A stretch of 64,000 nucleotides of DNA from positions 124,001 to 188,000 of the forward strand of contig JAVERC010000002.1 of NCBI GenBank assembly GCA_034007295.1, given 5' to 3'. The translations under genes were made by a program, and so were the position numbers. Source of the DNA: JACKCP01 sp034007295. Its GTDB lineage: Bacteria; Desulfobacterota; Desulfobacteria; Desulfobacterales; JACKCP01. Positions 8,990-18,044 of the stretch are shown here, one piece after another. The notes beneath the pieces were generated by a model. The model saw only the letters and a program-made list of their open reading frames with translations. It was not told where the DNA came from and searched no databases. Each line of letters opens with the position of its first letter. Within the stretch, counting starts at the first letter, position 1.

Positions 8990-9946
8990 CTAAGAACTTA
9001 CTATCCAAACTGCTTTGTTAAAAGCCATGTGAATCAGTTTTTCTCCAACTCTTCCAATTATAAAATCCTGGACTTTTGAAATGCCTTTTCTTCCAACCAT
9101 AATTGTTCCCCAGTTGTTTTTTTCAGCTGTTTCATAAAGGCCAAGTGAACGGCTTATATATGAGTCAATTGTTCCTGTGTCTGAGTTTTTTTTATCAAAT
9201 CCAAGATGTTCAAGCTTTTCAACAGCTTTTTCAAGCTCAGGGTTAATCTTTGAAGTTCTCATTTTTTCTCTTTCATGTTCAATTGGCATTGAATCAGAAT
9301 CAAGTGTTGTAAAAGTGAGATTATAATCTCCACTGATAAGATTTACAGATCTTGAAACATGTCTGATATGTATTTTTTTTGAGGAATCAACAAAAAGCTG
9401 GCCTGCTGTTTTAATGCATTCTTTTGCACCGTCAGATGCATCAAAGCCAATTAAAATATTTTCAGTTTCAGGGTTTTCGCCAACAAGTATAAGTGTTGTT
9501 GAGTTAAGTTTTGAAATTAATTTGCCAGCAACAGAGCCAATTGGAATATTTTTTAGATTGGTAAGTCCTTTTCTTCCTGCAAATACAGCCTCATAGCCTT
9601 TAGAAGCTTCAGCAATTATATCTCTTGTTATTCCAATTTGCCTTGGCTGTGTTTTAATGTGAACTTTTTCTTCAGGGAAACCTTTATCAATGAATTGTTT
9701 TTTTACCTTTGAAAGCGTATTAGTAAAAATTTTATTATGCTTTGTAATCCAATCTTTCAAAGTTTCTTTTTTAAGAGTTTCATCCGGTATCTCATCAATA
9801 TCCCAAAATGATTCAGGGATATCTGTGCCAACAAGAAAAATTACTATTTCAGATGTTTTTGACGGAAGAATTTTTGATGCATAGTCAACGGCATGAATTG
9901 AAGATGTTGAGCCGTCTACAGCAACAAGATATTTTTTATTATTCAT
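8990..9946 (-). CDS. Tandem-domain universal stress protein (UspA family)
   Basis: Two UspA domains in one cytoplasmic protein of 318 residues. Each domain ends with the nucleotide-binding pattern G-2X-G-9X-G: GRKGLTNLKNIPIGS in the first and GRKGISKVQDFIIGR in the second. The second has Arg where Ser/Thr normally contacts phosphate, so it may bind ATP poorly. The frame is open 18 bases further upstream, but those codons are the ribosome-binding site itself (AGGAGGTG just before ATG-AAT-AAT), so the start is placed at 9946. It is reverse strand with no operon partner. Such proteins are typically induced by starvation or stress. Confidence 0.92.
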   Translation of the reverse strand: MNNKKYLVAVDGSTSSIHAVDYASKILPSKTSEIVIFLVGTDIPESFWDIDEIPDETLKKETLKDWITKHNKIFTNTLSKVKKQFIDKGFPEEKVHIKTQPRQIGITRDIIAEASKGYEAVFAGRKGLTNLKNIPIGSVAGKLISKLNSTTLILVGENPETENILIGFDASDGAKECIKTAGQLFVDSSKKIHIRHVSRSVNLISGDYNLTFTTLDSDSMPIEHEREKMRTSKINPELEKAVEKLEHLGFDKKNSDTGTIDSYISRSLGLYETAEKNNWGTIMVGRKGISKVQDFIIGRVGEKLIHMAFNKAVWIVSS

Positions 9947-9979
9947 TTTGCACCTCCTGTGCATTAATAATTATTAGTA

Positions 9980-10078
9980 AATGAACGAAAACGTCTTTTT
10001 GGCTATTTCTACACTTGACTAAAAATTTAATTTTCAATTGTGCTGAAACAAAAAAACTAGTCTTCGTCCAGTCACTAA
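9980..10078 (-). repeat. Interspersed TA-bounded repeat, copy 1 (degenerate, reverse)
   Basis: Starts with ATGAACGAAAACGTC and ends with TCTTCGTCCAGTCAC, corresponding to the two ends of the repeat described at 56367-56511 but with a shortened middle. It lies just upstream of the universal stress gene. Similarity is clear only at the ends and in an AAATTTAATTTTCAA stretch, so this is an old copy. Confidence 0.55.
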
Positions 10079-10088
10079 TTAAGTTTTT

Positions 10089-10102
10089 TGCTGAGATCAG
10101 CA
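10089..10102. promoter_or_regulatory. Small palindrome TGCTGA-GA-TCAGCA
   Basis: A perfect 6-bp dyad with a 2-base centre; a further TGCTGA half-site follows at 10111-10116. It lies between the divergent universal stress gene and the forward orphan at 10328. It could be an operator, but chance is possible at this length. Confidence 0.25.
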
Positions 10103-10327
10103 TCCCATTATGCTGATTCAGGTATGGAGATAGAAAAAATTAAAAAAAGATGTGAGTAATTAAATTGTTAGAATAATATATAAATATTACGTCTGTATTT
10201 TGTTCTATGCAAGGATAATTTTAAACATAAATAAAGGTGAAATTTTAAATTTGCCAAATATAAGATATAGATTTTTTTCAGTTTTTAAAATGCAAAACCT
10301 TAAAATAAAATTTAATAAAGGAGTGAA

Positions 10328-10828
10328 ATGAATATTTTTAATCTTTTTTTAAAAGATCCTTTAAATTCATGGGGAAAAAAATCAAAACAGAAATTGTATT
10401 TAGATTTGTCTGATTTTACTCTTAATAATTTGAAGATTGGGAGCAATAAAAATGAGATAATTAAATTTGGAAGACCAAACAATAAAAAAGCATATAAAAA
10501 AAATTATTTTGAATATTATGAAAATGGGCTGATTATTGAGACAGAAAAAGATAAAATTATTTATTTTGCTGTAATTATAGATAAAGATGAATTTTCTGAT
10601 AAATTTTCAAACGCAGATTTATATATATCTAATCCGGGATCAGATCCGATTTTTGTTGCTAATGGAATGATTAGAAGCGATTTAATAAAAATAATAAACC
10701 TGGAATTAAAGGGAACAGACAAAGATGAAATTGAAATTATAGATTATATTAAAAAGGAAGATCATATTATAGAAGTTGAATCATTTGCAAATGAGAGGGT
10801 AAAACGGATTAATATATATAAGAGTTGA
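10328..10828 (+). CDS. Hypothetical protein, unrecognised
   Basis: 166 residues with no family that I recognise. Predicted soluble: no signal peptide or membrane segment, rich in Lys, Ile, Asp and Glu. A short stretch with LKIGSNKNEIIKFGRP then YFEYYENGLIIETE resembles the small beta-rich 'SmpA/immunity-like' pattern in which a protein states a threshold and a curve, but this is only an impression. AAAGGAG sits 6 bases before the ATG, so it is probably translated. It is even more AT-rich than its neighbours and stands alone between reverse-strand genes, which would fit an acquired or fast-evolving gene. Confidence 0.7.
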   Translation: MNIFNLFLKDPLNSWGKKSKQKLYLDLSDFTLNNLKIGSNKNEIIKFGRPNNKKAYKKNYFEYYENGLIIETEKDKIIYFAVIIDKDEFSDKFSNADLYISNPGSDPIFVANGMIRSDLIKIINLELKGTDKDEIEIIDYIKKEDHIIEVESFANERVKRINIYKS

Positions 10829-10868
10829 TTTTGGCCTGAATTGAGTATTTTACACTTAAATTAATATA

Positions 10869-10902
10869 TTTTCAGGGACAAAAAAAGCCCCTGAAAATTT
10901 TT
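10869..10902. terminator. Bidirectional intrinsic terminator
   Basis: TTTTCAGGG and CCCTGAAAA form a 9-bp stem with an A-rich loop, flanked by T's downstream and by A/T upstream. It separates the forward orphan from the convergent manC-type gene and can serve both. Confidence 0.75.
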
Positions 10903-10914
10903 AGAAAGAATAGT

Positions 10915-12333
10915 TTATTGTTGTGGAGATCTTCCGTAAATATCATCAAACCTTACAATATCGTCTTCTCCAAGATAGCTTCCGGATTGAACTTCAACTA
11001 TTTCAAGGGGTATTTTTCCGGGATTGTAAAGTCTGTGAAGAGTTCCAAGGGGAATATATATTGATTCGTCTTCCTTTAAAAGAATCTCATCTTCTCCCCT
11101 TGTAACAACAGCAGTTCCCCTTACAACAACCCAGTGTTCTGCTCTGTGGTGGTGTTTTTGAGCTGAAAGTTTTTCACCGGGCTTTACTGTAAGTCTTTTG
11201 ACCTGAAATCTTTCTGAAATATCAATTGTTTCGTAATTTCCCCATGGCCTGTATACTTTTTTATGAATATCTGGCTCATTCCTGTTGTCTTTTTTAAGCT
11301 GTTCAACAATTTTTTTAACATCTTGAACCTTGTCCCTTGAGGCAACAAGAACAGCATCTGATGTTTCTATTACAACATGATTTTCTATTCCAACAGCTGC
11401 AACAATTCTGGAGGTAGAATGGAGTAAAGAATTTTTTACATCTGAAAGATAAACATCTCCATAAGTTACATTGTTGTTTTCATCTTTTTCCTTTGTCTGC
11501 CATAAAGCCTCAAAAGATCCAAGGTCATTCCATTTGCATGAAATGGGAATAACAGCAGCACGCTTGGTTTTTTCCATTATTGCATAATCTATTGAATCTT
11601 CAGGAGAAAGGCTGAAGCTTTCCCTGTCAAGCCTCATAAAATCAAGATCAACACTGCTTTTTTCAACTGCTTTTTTTGAGCATTTTAAAATTTCAGGAGA
11701 ATTTTTTTCAAACTCTTGTATTATTGTTTTTGCCTTGAAAATAAACATCCCGCTGTTCCAGAAATATTTGCCTGATTCAAGGTATTTTTTTGCTGTTTCA
11801 AGGTCTGGTTTTTCAACAAATTTTTCTACCATTGAAACCTTTTCTGAAACCTGATTTCCTTTTTTTATATATCCGTAACCTGTTTCAGGAGATGAGGGAA
11901 CAATTCCAAATGTAATTACAAGGTCATTTTCAGCAGCTTCATAACCTGTTTTAATGCTTTTTTTGAAATTTTTCATATCACCTATGTAATGGTCAGCTGG
12001 AAGAACAATTAAAGTAGGATCGCTGTCAAGTTCAAGTGATTTTATTGCAGCAGCAGCTATTGCAGGAGCTGTGTTTTTAGCTACAGGTTCTAAAATTATT
12101 GAAGGGTTTTTTATGTTTATCTGCCTCAGCTGTTCTGCAACCATGAATCTGTGCTCTTCATTGCAGATTATTATTGGATCTGAAAGGTTTTCTATATTTT
12201 CAAGCCTTAAAATTGTTTCCTGAAGCATTGTTTTGTCTGAAGTCAGTTCAATGAGCTGTTTTGGGTAAAGTCTTCTTGAAAGCGGCCAAAGTCTTGTTCC
12301 TGAACCTCCGGCTAGAATTACTGGAATAAGCAT
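10915..12333 (-). CDS. manC: Mannose-1-phosphate guanylyltransferase / mannose-6-phosphate isomerase
   Basis: Bifunctional enzyme (ManC/XanB/AlgA type) that interconverts fructose-6-P and mannose-6-P and makes GDP-mannose for polysaccharides. The N-terminal nucleotidyltransferase shows LAGGSGTRLWPLSR (residues 8-21) followed by YPKQ; FVEKP and GYGYI follow. The C-terminal cupin isomerase has RPWGNYE, KPGEKLSAQKHHHRAEHW and the ending VEVQSGSYLGEDDIVR. The frame is open 10 codons upstream, but ACGGAG lies just before the ATG at 12333, giving 472 residues as in the family. It stands alone; no other sugar-nucleotide genes are nearby. Confidence 0.95.
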   Translation of the reverse strand: MLIPVILAGGSGTRLWPLSRRLYPKQLIELTSDKTMLQETILRLENIENLSDPIIICNEEHRFMVAEQLRQINIKNPSIILEPVAKNTAPAIAAAAIKSLELDSDPTLIVLPADHYIGDMKNFKKSIKTGYEAAENDLVITFGIVPSSPETGYGYIKKGNQVSEKVSMVEKFVEKPDLETAKKYLESGKYFWNSGMFIFKAKTIIQEFEKNSPEILKCSKKAVEKSSVDLDFMRLDRESFSLSPEDSIDYAIMEKTKRAAVIPISCKWNDLGSFEALWQTKEKDENNNVTYGDVYLSDVKNSLLHSTSRIVAAVGIENHVVIETSDAVLVASRDKVQDVKKIVEQLKKDNRNEPDIHKKVYRPWGNYETIDISERFQVKRLTVKPGEKLSAQKHHHRAEHWVVVRGTAVVTRGEDEILLKEDESIYIPLGTLHRLYNPGKIPLEIVEVQSGSYLGEDDIVRFDDIYGRSPQQ

Positions 12334-12444
12334 GATTTCTCCGTTGATTTTATGATTAACCATATATTTTTAAGGATTAATGTTTTTTAGTATTTATTAA
12401 CTGTTTATTTGAATTTCAGTCAATATTAAATTAGATTTATTTAA

Positions 12445-12473
12445 TTGACACGCATGGTTTGTGTGAATAACTT
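12445..12473 (+). promoter_or_regulatory. Possible sigma-70 promoter before the HAD gene
   Basis: TTGACA, 17 bases, then TAACTT, about 45 bases before the start of the HAD-hydrolase gene. The -35 is perfect and the -10 weak. It would drive the long forward block that starts at 12515. Confidence 0.35.
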
Positions 12474-12514
12474 CTTTTTATTTTATTAAGTATTATAAGT
12501 GATGGGAAAAAGAA

Positions 12515-13090
12515 TTGGAAATTAAAATTGACAGAAAAGAAATTGCCTTTGATTTTGATGGAGTAATGGCAGACACAATGGGACTTTTTGTGTCTCTCAT
12601 GAAAAAACAATATAATAGAAATGATATTTCTATTTCAGATATTACTGACTATGACTTAAGAAAATGTCTTGATGTTTCAGATCAAATTTTAATGGACATA
12701 GGTTTTAAAATAATCAGTGAAGACTGTTACAGTTGTTTAAGGCCAATTGAGGGTGCAGTTGATGTATTGACAGAATATGTTAAATCAGGCGAAAAGCTTT
12801 TGATAATTACTGCAAGGCCAAATGAAAAACCAGTTGAACTCTGGGTTAAAAATTATCTGGATATAGATGAATCAAAATTTAGCGTTGTTGCAACAGGTGA
12901 TTTTAATTCAAAAACAGAAGCCTTACATGATTTTAAAAAAAAATATCTTGTAGAAGACAGGATTGAAACCTGTTTTCATTTAAAGGAAAACGGATTTGAG
13001 CCTGTTGTTTTTGTACAGCCATGGAACAGACTTCCAAATAATTTTATTGAAGTAAGTTCATGGTATGAAATTTCAAATCTTTTTGGCTGA
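12515..13090 (+). CDS. HAD-superfamily hydrolase, nucleotidase-like
   Basis: 191-residue soluble phosphatase-like protein. Motif I is FDFDGVMAD with the two catalytic Asp at 13 and 15, and motif II is ITARP at about 106-110. The N-terminal sequence and small size suggest the 5'-nucleotidase/NIF-like branch, but the substrate cannot be read from the sequence. The start is TTG with a purine-rich GATGGGAAAAAGAA upstream; no better in-frame ATG exists near the conserved N-terminus. xerC begins 5 bases after its stop, so it appears to head the xerC-hslVU-arg block. Confidence 0.82.
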   Translation: MEIKIDRKEIAFDFDGVMADTMGLFVSLMKKQYNRNDISISDITDYDLRKCLDVSDQILMDIGFKIISEDCYSCLRPIEGAVDVLTEYVKSGEKLLIITARPNEKPVELWVKNYLDIDESKFSVVATGDFNSKTEALHDFKKKYLVEDRIETCFHLKENGFEPVVFVQPWNRLPNNFIEVSSWYEISNLFG

Positions 13091-13095
13091 TAAAT

Positions 13096-13995
13096 ATGGA
13101 AAATCAGACATGGGGAAAAATTATTTTAGATTTTGTATCTTTTATTAAAACTGAAAAAAATGCTAGTGAGCATACAATTACAGCCTATAATAAAGATATT
13201 GAAGATTTTTATCTGTTTATCAAAAAAAATTTCACTAAGCTTAAACCTGAAGATGTAAAAAAGGAGCAGATAAGAAATTATCTTTATTTTCTTCATTCAA
13301 AAAAATTAAAATCTTCTTCAATTAGAAGGAAAATTGCTTCCATAACATCATTTTACAATTATCTTGTTAAAACAGAAAAAGTTAAGAAAAATCCATGTAC
13401 AGGTATAAGTCTTCCAAAGCTTGCACAAGCAATTCCTTCATTTATTGGAATTGACGATATGTTTCATTTTCTTGATTCAATAACAGTTAAAACCTGGCTG
13501 GATGCAAGAAACAAGGCTGTTTTTGAACTCATGTATTCAACAGGAATAAGGGTTTCAGAACTTGTTTTGTTAAATGTTGAAGATGTTTTTGATTCCGGTT
13601 TTATCAAGGTTTTTGGAAAAGGAAGAAAGGAAAGAATAGTGCCTTGCTCTTCAAAGGCCTTAAAATATGTCAGGGATTATATTGAGCTTGCTGAAATGGA
13701 AATACATAAAAAGCTTGAAGGAGCTCTTTTTTTAAACAGGTTTAAAACAAGAATTTCAGCAAGATCCATTGCAAGAATTCTTGACAGCCTTATATTGAAA
13801 GCCGGACTTCATTTTAAAACATCTCCACATAAAATAAGGCATAGTTTTGCAACACACATGCTTGATAACGGAGCTGACTTAAGGTTTATTCAGGAATTTT
13901 TAAACCATAAAAGTCTTTCAACCACACAAAAATATACTCATGTTACCATGGACAGATTAATGGAAGTATATGACAAATCACACCCAAGGAATTAG
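13096..13995 (+). CDS. xerC: Tyrosine recombinase XerC
   Basis: Site-specific recombinase that resolves chromosome dimers at dif. The 299-residue protein has a SAM-like N-terminal DNA-binding domain and a catalytic domain with the full set Arg152 (STGIRVSEL), Lys175 (GKGRKER), His245 and Arg248 (HKIRHSFATH), His271 (LNHKSL) and Tyr280 (QKYTHV). The xerC-hslV-hslU order is shared with many bacteria (for example the Bacillus codV-clpQ-clpY order), which favours chromosomal XerC over an integron or phage integrase. No dif-like site was recognised nearby. Confidence 0.94.
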   Translation: MENQTWGKIILDFVSFIKTEKNASEHTITAYNKDIEDFYLFIKKNFTKLKPEDVKKEQIRNYLYFLHSKKLKSSSIRRKIASITSFYNYLVKTEKVKKNPCTGISLPKLAQAIPSFIGIDDMFHFLDSITVKTWLDARNKAVFELMYSTGIRVSELVLLNVEDVFDSGFIKVFGKGRKERIVPCSSKALKYVRDYIELAEMEIHKKLEGALFLNRFKTRISARSIARILDSLILKAGLHFKTSPHKIRHSFATHMLDNGADLRFIQEFLNHKSLSTTQKYTHVTMDRLMEVYDKSHPRN

Positions 13996-14015
13996 GGAAA
14001 TCAGGAGTTTTTAAT

Positions 14016-14558
14016 ATGGATAAATTCAAGGGAACCACAATTTTAAGCATCAGAAAAGACAATAAGGTTGTTGTTGCAGGAGACGGTCAGGTCACATTAG
14101 GAAGTTCTGCAATAAAAAAGACAGCAAGGAAAGTAAGAAGAATTTACAATGATAAAATTATTGTAGGTTTTGCAGGAGCAACAGCAGATGCATTTACTCT
14201 TACAGAAAGGCTTGAATCAAAACTTGAGCAATACAGCGGAAATCTTACAAGAGCATCTGTTGAGCTTGCAAGGGAGTGGAGAACTGATAAATATTTAAGG
14301 CAGCTTGAAGCAATGATGATTGCTGCAGATGATACAAGCACATATCTTATTTCTGGAACAGGAGATGTGATTGAGCCTGATGAAGGCGTAATTTCAATAG
14401 GTTCAGGAAGCATTTCAGCTCAGTCTGCAGCTCTTGCACTTTTCAGAAATACAAAAATGGATATTGAAGATATTGTTTTAAGTGCAATGAAAATTGCAGC
14501 TGAAACATGTATTTATACAAATTCAAATTTTACAATTGAAAAAATAGAGAAAAAATAA
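14016..14558 (+). CDS. hslV: ATP-dependent protease subunit HslV
   Basis: Proteasome-like threonine peptidase of the HslUV (ClpQY) complex. After a six-residue leader (MDKFKG) comes TTILSIRKDNKVVVAGDGQVTLG-like sequence, where the first Thr (residue 7) is the expected nucleophile after processing. GSGSISAQSAALAL near the C-terminus is also typical. At 180 residues it matches the family. It lies between xerC and hslU with gaps of 20 and 13 bases. A propeptide this length requires cleavage before Thr7, as in several non-enteric HslV proteins. Confidence 0.96.
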   Translation: MDKFKGTTILSIRKDNKVVVAGDGQVTLGSSAIKKTARKVRRIYNDKIIVGFAGATADAFTLTERLESKLEQYSGNLTRASVELAREWRTDKYLRQLEAMMIAADDTSTYLISGTGDVIEPDEGVISIGSGSISAQSAALALFRNTKMDIEDIVLSAMKIAAETCIYTNSNFTIEKIEKK

Positions 14559-14571
14559 AGGGAAATTTATT

Positions 14572-15921
14572 ATGCTTAACCTTACACCAGCAATGATTGA
14601 ACAGGAACTGGACAAATATATAATAGGTCAGAAAAATGCCAAAAAATCAGTTGCCATAGCACTTAGAAACCGGTGGAGAAGGCGAAATGTTGAAGAAGAT
14701 TTAAGGGATGAGATTTCTCCAAAAAACATAATTTTAATAGGCTCAACAGGTGTTGGAAAAACAGAAATTGCAAGAAGGCTTGCAAAACTTGCAGGCTCTC
14801 CATTTGTAAAGGTTGAAGCCTCAAAATTTACTGAAGTAGGTTATGTTGGAAGAGATGTTGAGTCAATGGTTCGAGATCTTTTAAATACAGCAATTACAAT
14901 GGTTAAGGTTGAAGAGGAAGAAAGAGTAAGGGAAAAGGCTGGAAAAATTTCTGAGGAAAAGGTTTTAGATCTTTTGCTCCCTGGTTCAGGACAAAGTGAA
15001 GGCCAAAACTCCCTGGATGTTGTTGAAACAGCTGAAACCAGTGAAAAAACAAGAGAAAAATTAAGAAAAATGCTTGAAAACGGAAAACTTGATGAAAGGG
15101 AAGTTGAAGTTGAGGTAAATGAACGCTCAACTCCAATGGTTGAAGTTTTTTCAAATATGGGAATGGAAGAGCTTGGATTTAATTTTAAGGACATGATGGG
15201 AAATATTTTTCCAAAAAATACCAAAAAAAGAAAAATGAAGGTTAAAGATGCCCTTAAAATAATTGAAGATGAAGAAGCAGCTTCTTTAATAGATATGGAT
15301 GCAGTTTCAAAAAAAGCAATTGAGCTTACAGAGCAGTCAGGAATAATTTTTCTTGATGAAATAGACAAGGTTACTGCAAGAACAGGCGGTAAAGGCCCTG
15401 ATGTTTCAAGGGAAGGTGTTCAGCGTGATCTTCTTCCAATTGTTGAGGGAAGCACAGTTGTAACAAAATACGGAAGCGTAAAAACAGACCATATTCTTTT
15501 TATTGCAGCTGGAGCTTTTCATATATCAAAACCATCAGATCTTATTCCAGAACTTCAGGGAAGATTTCCAATAAGAGTTGAGCTCGATTCCCTTGGTGCA
15601 GACGATTTTTACAGAATTTTAACTGAACCTCAAAACGCACTTACTTTACAATATATTGCACTTTTAAGAACAGAAGGAATAAATCTTTCGTTCACTGATG
15701 AAGCTGTAAAAGAAATTTCAAAAATTGCAGAAGAGGTTAATGCAGGAACAGAAAATATTGGAGCAAGAAGGCTTCATACAATAATGGAAAAGCTTCTTGA
15801 AGAAATTTTATATAAAGCTCCAGATATTGATGAGAAAAATATTGAAATTGATGGTGCTTTTGTTAAGGATAAACTTTCTGACATTAAAAATAATCAGGAT
15901 TTGAGCAGATACATTTTATAA
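14572..15921 (+). CDS. hslU: ATP-dependent protease ATPase subunit HslU
   Basis: AAA+ unfoldase that feeds substrates to HslV. The Walker A motif is GSTGVGKTE (about 57-65; Ser replaces the more common Pro), and Walker B is IFLDEIDK at about 259-264. The sensor-2 region GARRLHTIMEKLLEE is near the C-terminus, and the extreme C-terminus LSRYIL is the usual HslU tail that docks into HslV. A charged insertion (I domain) is visible at about 110-230. The length of 449 is normal. It follows hslV by 13 bases. Confidence 0.97.
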   Translation: MLNLTPAMIEQELDKYIIGQKNAKKSVAIALRNRWRRRNVEEDLRDEISPKNIILIGSTGVGKTEIARRLAKLAGSPFVKVEASKFTEVGYVGRDVESMVRDLLNTAITMVKVEEEERVREKAGKISEEKVLDLLLPGSGQSEGQNSLDVVETAETSEKTREKLRKMLENGKLDEREVEVEVNERSTPMVEVFSNMGMEELGFNFKDMMGNIFPKNTKKRKMKVKDALKIIEDEEAASLIDMDAVSKKAIELTEQSGIIFLDEIDKVTARTGGKGPDVSREGVQRDLLPIVEGSTVVTKYGSVKTDHILFIAAGAFHISKPSDLIPELQGRFPIRVELDSLGADDFYRILTEPQNALTLQYIALLRTEGINLSFTDEAVKEISKIAEEVNAGTENIGARRLHTIMEKLLEEILYKAPDIDEKNIEIDGAFVKDKLSDIKNNQDLSRYIL

Positions 15922-15937
15922 AAAGAGAAAATTAGAA

Positions 15938-16849
15938 ATGACAGACACTATTTTTGATTCACAAAGCCCTGGAAAAGTAGCTGATATACTTATTGAAGCT
16001 CTTCCATACATCAGAAAATTTGCAGGCATGACAATAGTTATAAAGTACGGCGGTCATGCCATGGTAGATGAAAAGCTTAAACATGATTTTGCAAAGGATA
16101 TTACGCTTTTAAAGTTTATTGGTATTAATCCTGTAGTTGTACACGGAGGCGGCCCTCAGATTAACAATGTCCTTAAAAGAATGGGTATTGAAACAAAGTT
16201 TGTTCAGGGGATGAGATTTACAGATGAAGAAACCATGGATGTTGTTGAAATGGTTTTAGGCGGAAAAGTTAATAAGTCTATTGTTGCACTTATTTCCGGA
16301 GAAGGCGGAAAATGCGTCGGCCTTACCGGAAAAGACGGCGGTCTTATTGTTGCTGAAAAAATGCAGATTCTTCAAAAATCTGATGAAAACAAACCCCCTG
16401 AAATTTTAGATCCAGGAATGGTAGGACGTGTTGTTGAAATAAGACCTGAAATTATAAAAACCCTTTCTGAAAAAGGATTTATTCCTGTTATTGCACCTGT
16501 TGGAGTTGGTAAAAACGGTGAAACATACAATATTAATGCTGATATTGTTGCCTCTGAAATTGCATCATCTCTTAATGCCGGACGACTTATTTTAATGACA
16601 GACGTTGATGGTGTTTTAGATAAAAATAAAAATCTTATTTCATCAATAGACTCAATTAAAGCAAAAGAAATGATAGATTCAGAAGAAATTGTAGGGGGAA
16701 TGATTCCAAAAATTGAGTGTGCATTAAAAGCTGTTGAATCAGGTGTTGGAAAAACCCAGATAATAAACGGAACAAAAAGCCATGCAATTTTACTGGAGCT
16801 TTTTACTAACCAGGGTGTAGGAACAGAGGTGTTTTCATGTCAGAATTGA
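15938..16849 (+). CDS. argB: Acetylglutamate kinase
   Basis: Second step of arginine synthesis: phosphorylates N-acetylglutamate. Visible are KYGGHAM (about 32-38), VVHGGGPQIN with the glycine-rich loop, and the C-terminal substrate and regulatory region GGMIPKIECALKAV. The 303 residues match the hexameric, arginine-sensitive type, which has an extra N-terminal helix (here about residues 10-30); feedback control by arginine is an inference from that. The stop overlaps argD by 13 bases, so the two are co-translated. It starts the argB-D-F-G-H run. Confidence 0.96.
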   Translation: MTDTIFDSQSPGKVADILIEALPYIRKFAGMTIVIKYGGHAMVDEKLKHDFAKDITLLKFIGINPVVVHGGGPQINNVLKRMGIETKFVQGMRFTDEETMDVVEMVLGGKVNKSIVALISGEGGKCVGLTGKDGGLIVAEKMQILQKSDENKPPEILDPGMVGRVVEIRPEIIKTLSEKGFIPVIAPVGVGKNGETYNINADIVASEIASSLNAGRLILMTDVDGVLDKNKNLISSIDSIKAKEMIDSEEIVGGMIPKIECALKAVESGVGKTQIINGTKSHAILLELFTNQGVGTEVFSCQN

Positions 16850-18027
16850 TTGAAGTTTCAAATTCAAATATTGCAGAAACATATGCACGCTATCCTTTCA
16901 TGATAGAGCGGGGTGAAGGACTTAAAATCTATGATGAAAATGGACGCTCATTTTATGATTTTTTTTCAGGGATTGCAGTATGCAGTCTTGGACACTGTCA
17001 TCCAGAAGTTGTAGAAGCAGTAAAAAATCAGGCTGAAAAGCTTTTTCATGTTTCAAATCTTTATTATACCCTTCCACAGACAAACCTTGCGAAAAAACTT
17101 GTAGACTCAAGTTTTGCAGACAGGGTTTTTTTTGCAAATTCCGGAGCTGAGGCAAATGAGGCTGCAATAAAGCTTGCAAGAAAATACGGGTGCGACAATT
17201 ACGGAATTCATAAAAATAAAATCATTACTTTTTTAAATTCATTTCACGGAAGAACCCTTGCAACAATAGCTGCAACTGGACAGGATAAAATTAAAAAAGG
17301 TTTTGCTCCAATTCCAGAAGGTTTTGATTATGCAGTTTTTAATGATATTGAGTCTGTAAAAAAACTTGTAAGCGAAAATACCTGTGCAATCATGCTTGAG
17401 CCGGTTCAGGGAGAAGGCGGAGTAAGACCTGCCGATAAAAAGTTTTTAAAGGATTTAAGAGAACTTTGTGACAAAAACCATATTCTTCTTATTTTTGATG
17501 AAATCCAGACAGGCATTGGAAGAACAGGAAAACTTTTCTGCTATGAAAACTATGATGTTGTTCCAGATATTATGACTCTTGCCAAGGCTCTTGGAAATGG
17601 AATGCCAATAGGGTGCATGCTTGCCTCAAATCATGTAATGCAGGCTTTTGGGCCTGGATCCCATGGAACAACTTTTGGAGGCAACCCTGTCTCATGTGCA
17701 GCAGCAGACAAAGTCCTTGAAATTATAAAAAGGGATAATCTTTGTGAAAAAGCTTTGGAAAAAGGAAGATATTTACTTGATTTAATGATGAAATTAAAGG
17801 AAAAACATAAAATTATCAAAGATGTCAGAGGACTTGGTCTTTTAATGGGTATTGAACTTGATGAAAATTTTGATGTTTCAAGTCTTGTAAAAAGCTTTTA
17901 TGAAAAAGGTTTTTTGATAAACATAATTCAGGGACACATAATAAGGCTTGCACCGCCTTTGACAATAGATACTGAAACTATGGACATGTTTGCAAAAACT
18001 GCAGACATTGTTTTTGGCGAATTTTAA
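16837..18027 (+). CDS. argD: Acetylornithine aminotransferase
   Basis: PLP-dependent class III aminotransferase that converts N-acetylglutamate semialdehyde to N-acetylornithine, and often also acts in lysine synthesis. Key features are NSGAEANEAAIKLAR, FHGRT, the cofactor motif IFDEIQTGIGRTG, the Schiff-base Lys250 in LAKALGNGMP, and HGTTFGGNPV. The length is 396. It overlaps argB by 13 bases and precedes argF by 17. Confidence 0.96.
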   Translation: MSELIEVSNSNIAETYARYPFMIERGEGLKIYDENGRSFYDFFSGIAVCSLGHCHPEVVEAVKNQAEKLFHVSNLYYTLPQTNLAKKLVDSSFADRVFFANSGAEANEAAIKLARKYGCDNYGIHKNKIITFLNSFHGRTLATIAATGQDKIKKGFAPIPEGFDYAVFNDIESVKKLVSENTCAIMLEPVQGEGGVRPADKKFLKDLRELCDKNHILLIFDEIQTGIGRTGKLFCYENYDVVPDIMTLAKALGNGMPIGCMLASNHVMQAFGPGSHGTTFGGNPVSCAAADKVLEIIKRDNLCEKALEKGRYLLDLMMKLKEKHKIIKDVRGLGLLMGIELDENFDVSSLVKSFYEKGFLINIIQGHIIRLAPPLTIDTETMDMFAKTADIVFGEF

Positions 18028-18044
18028 AAAAAATAGAGGTTAAA

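Noticed and set aside
9947..9964. Longer N-terminus for the universal stress protein
   Set aside because: The six extra codons include the AGGAGGTG ribosome-binding site of the real start.
14841..15368. 175-codon reverse frame inside hslU
   Set aside because: A Ser/Phe-rich shadow of the charged I-domain; hslU is clearly real.
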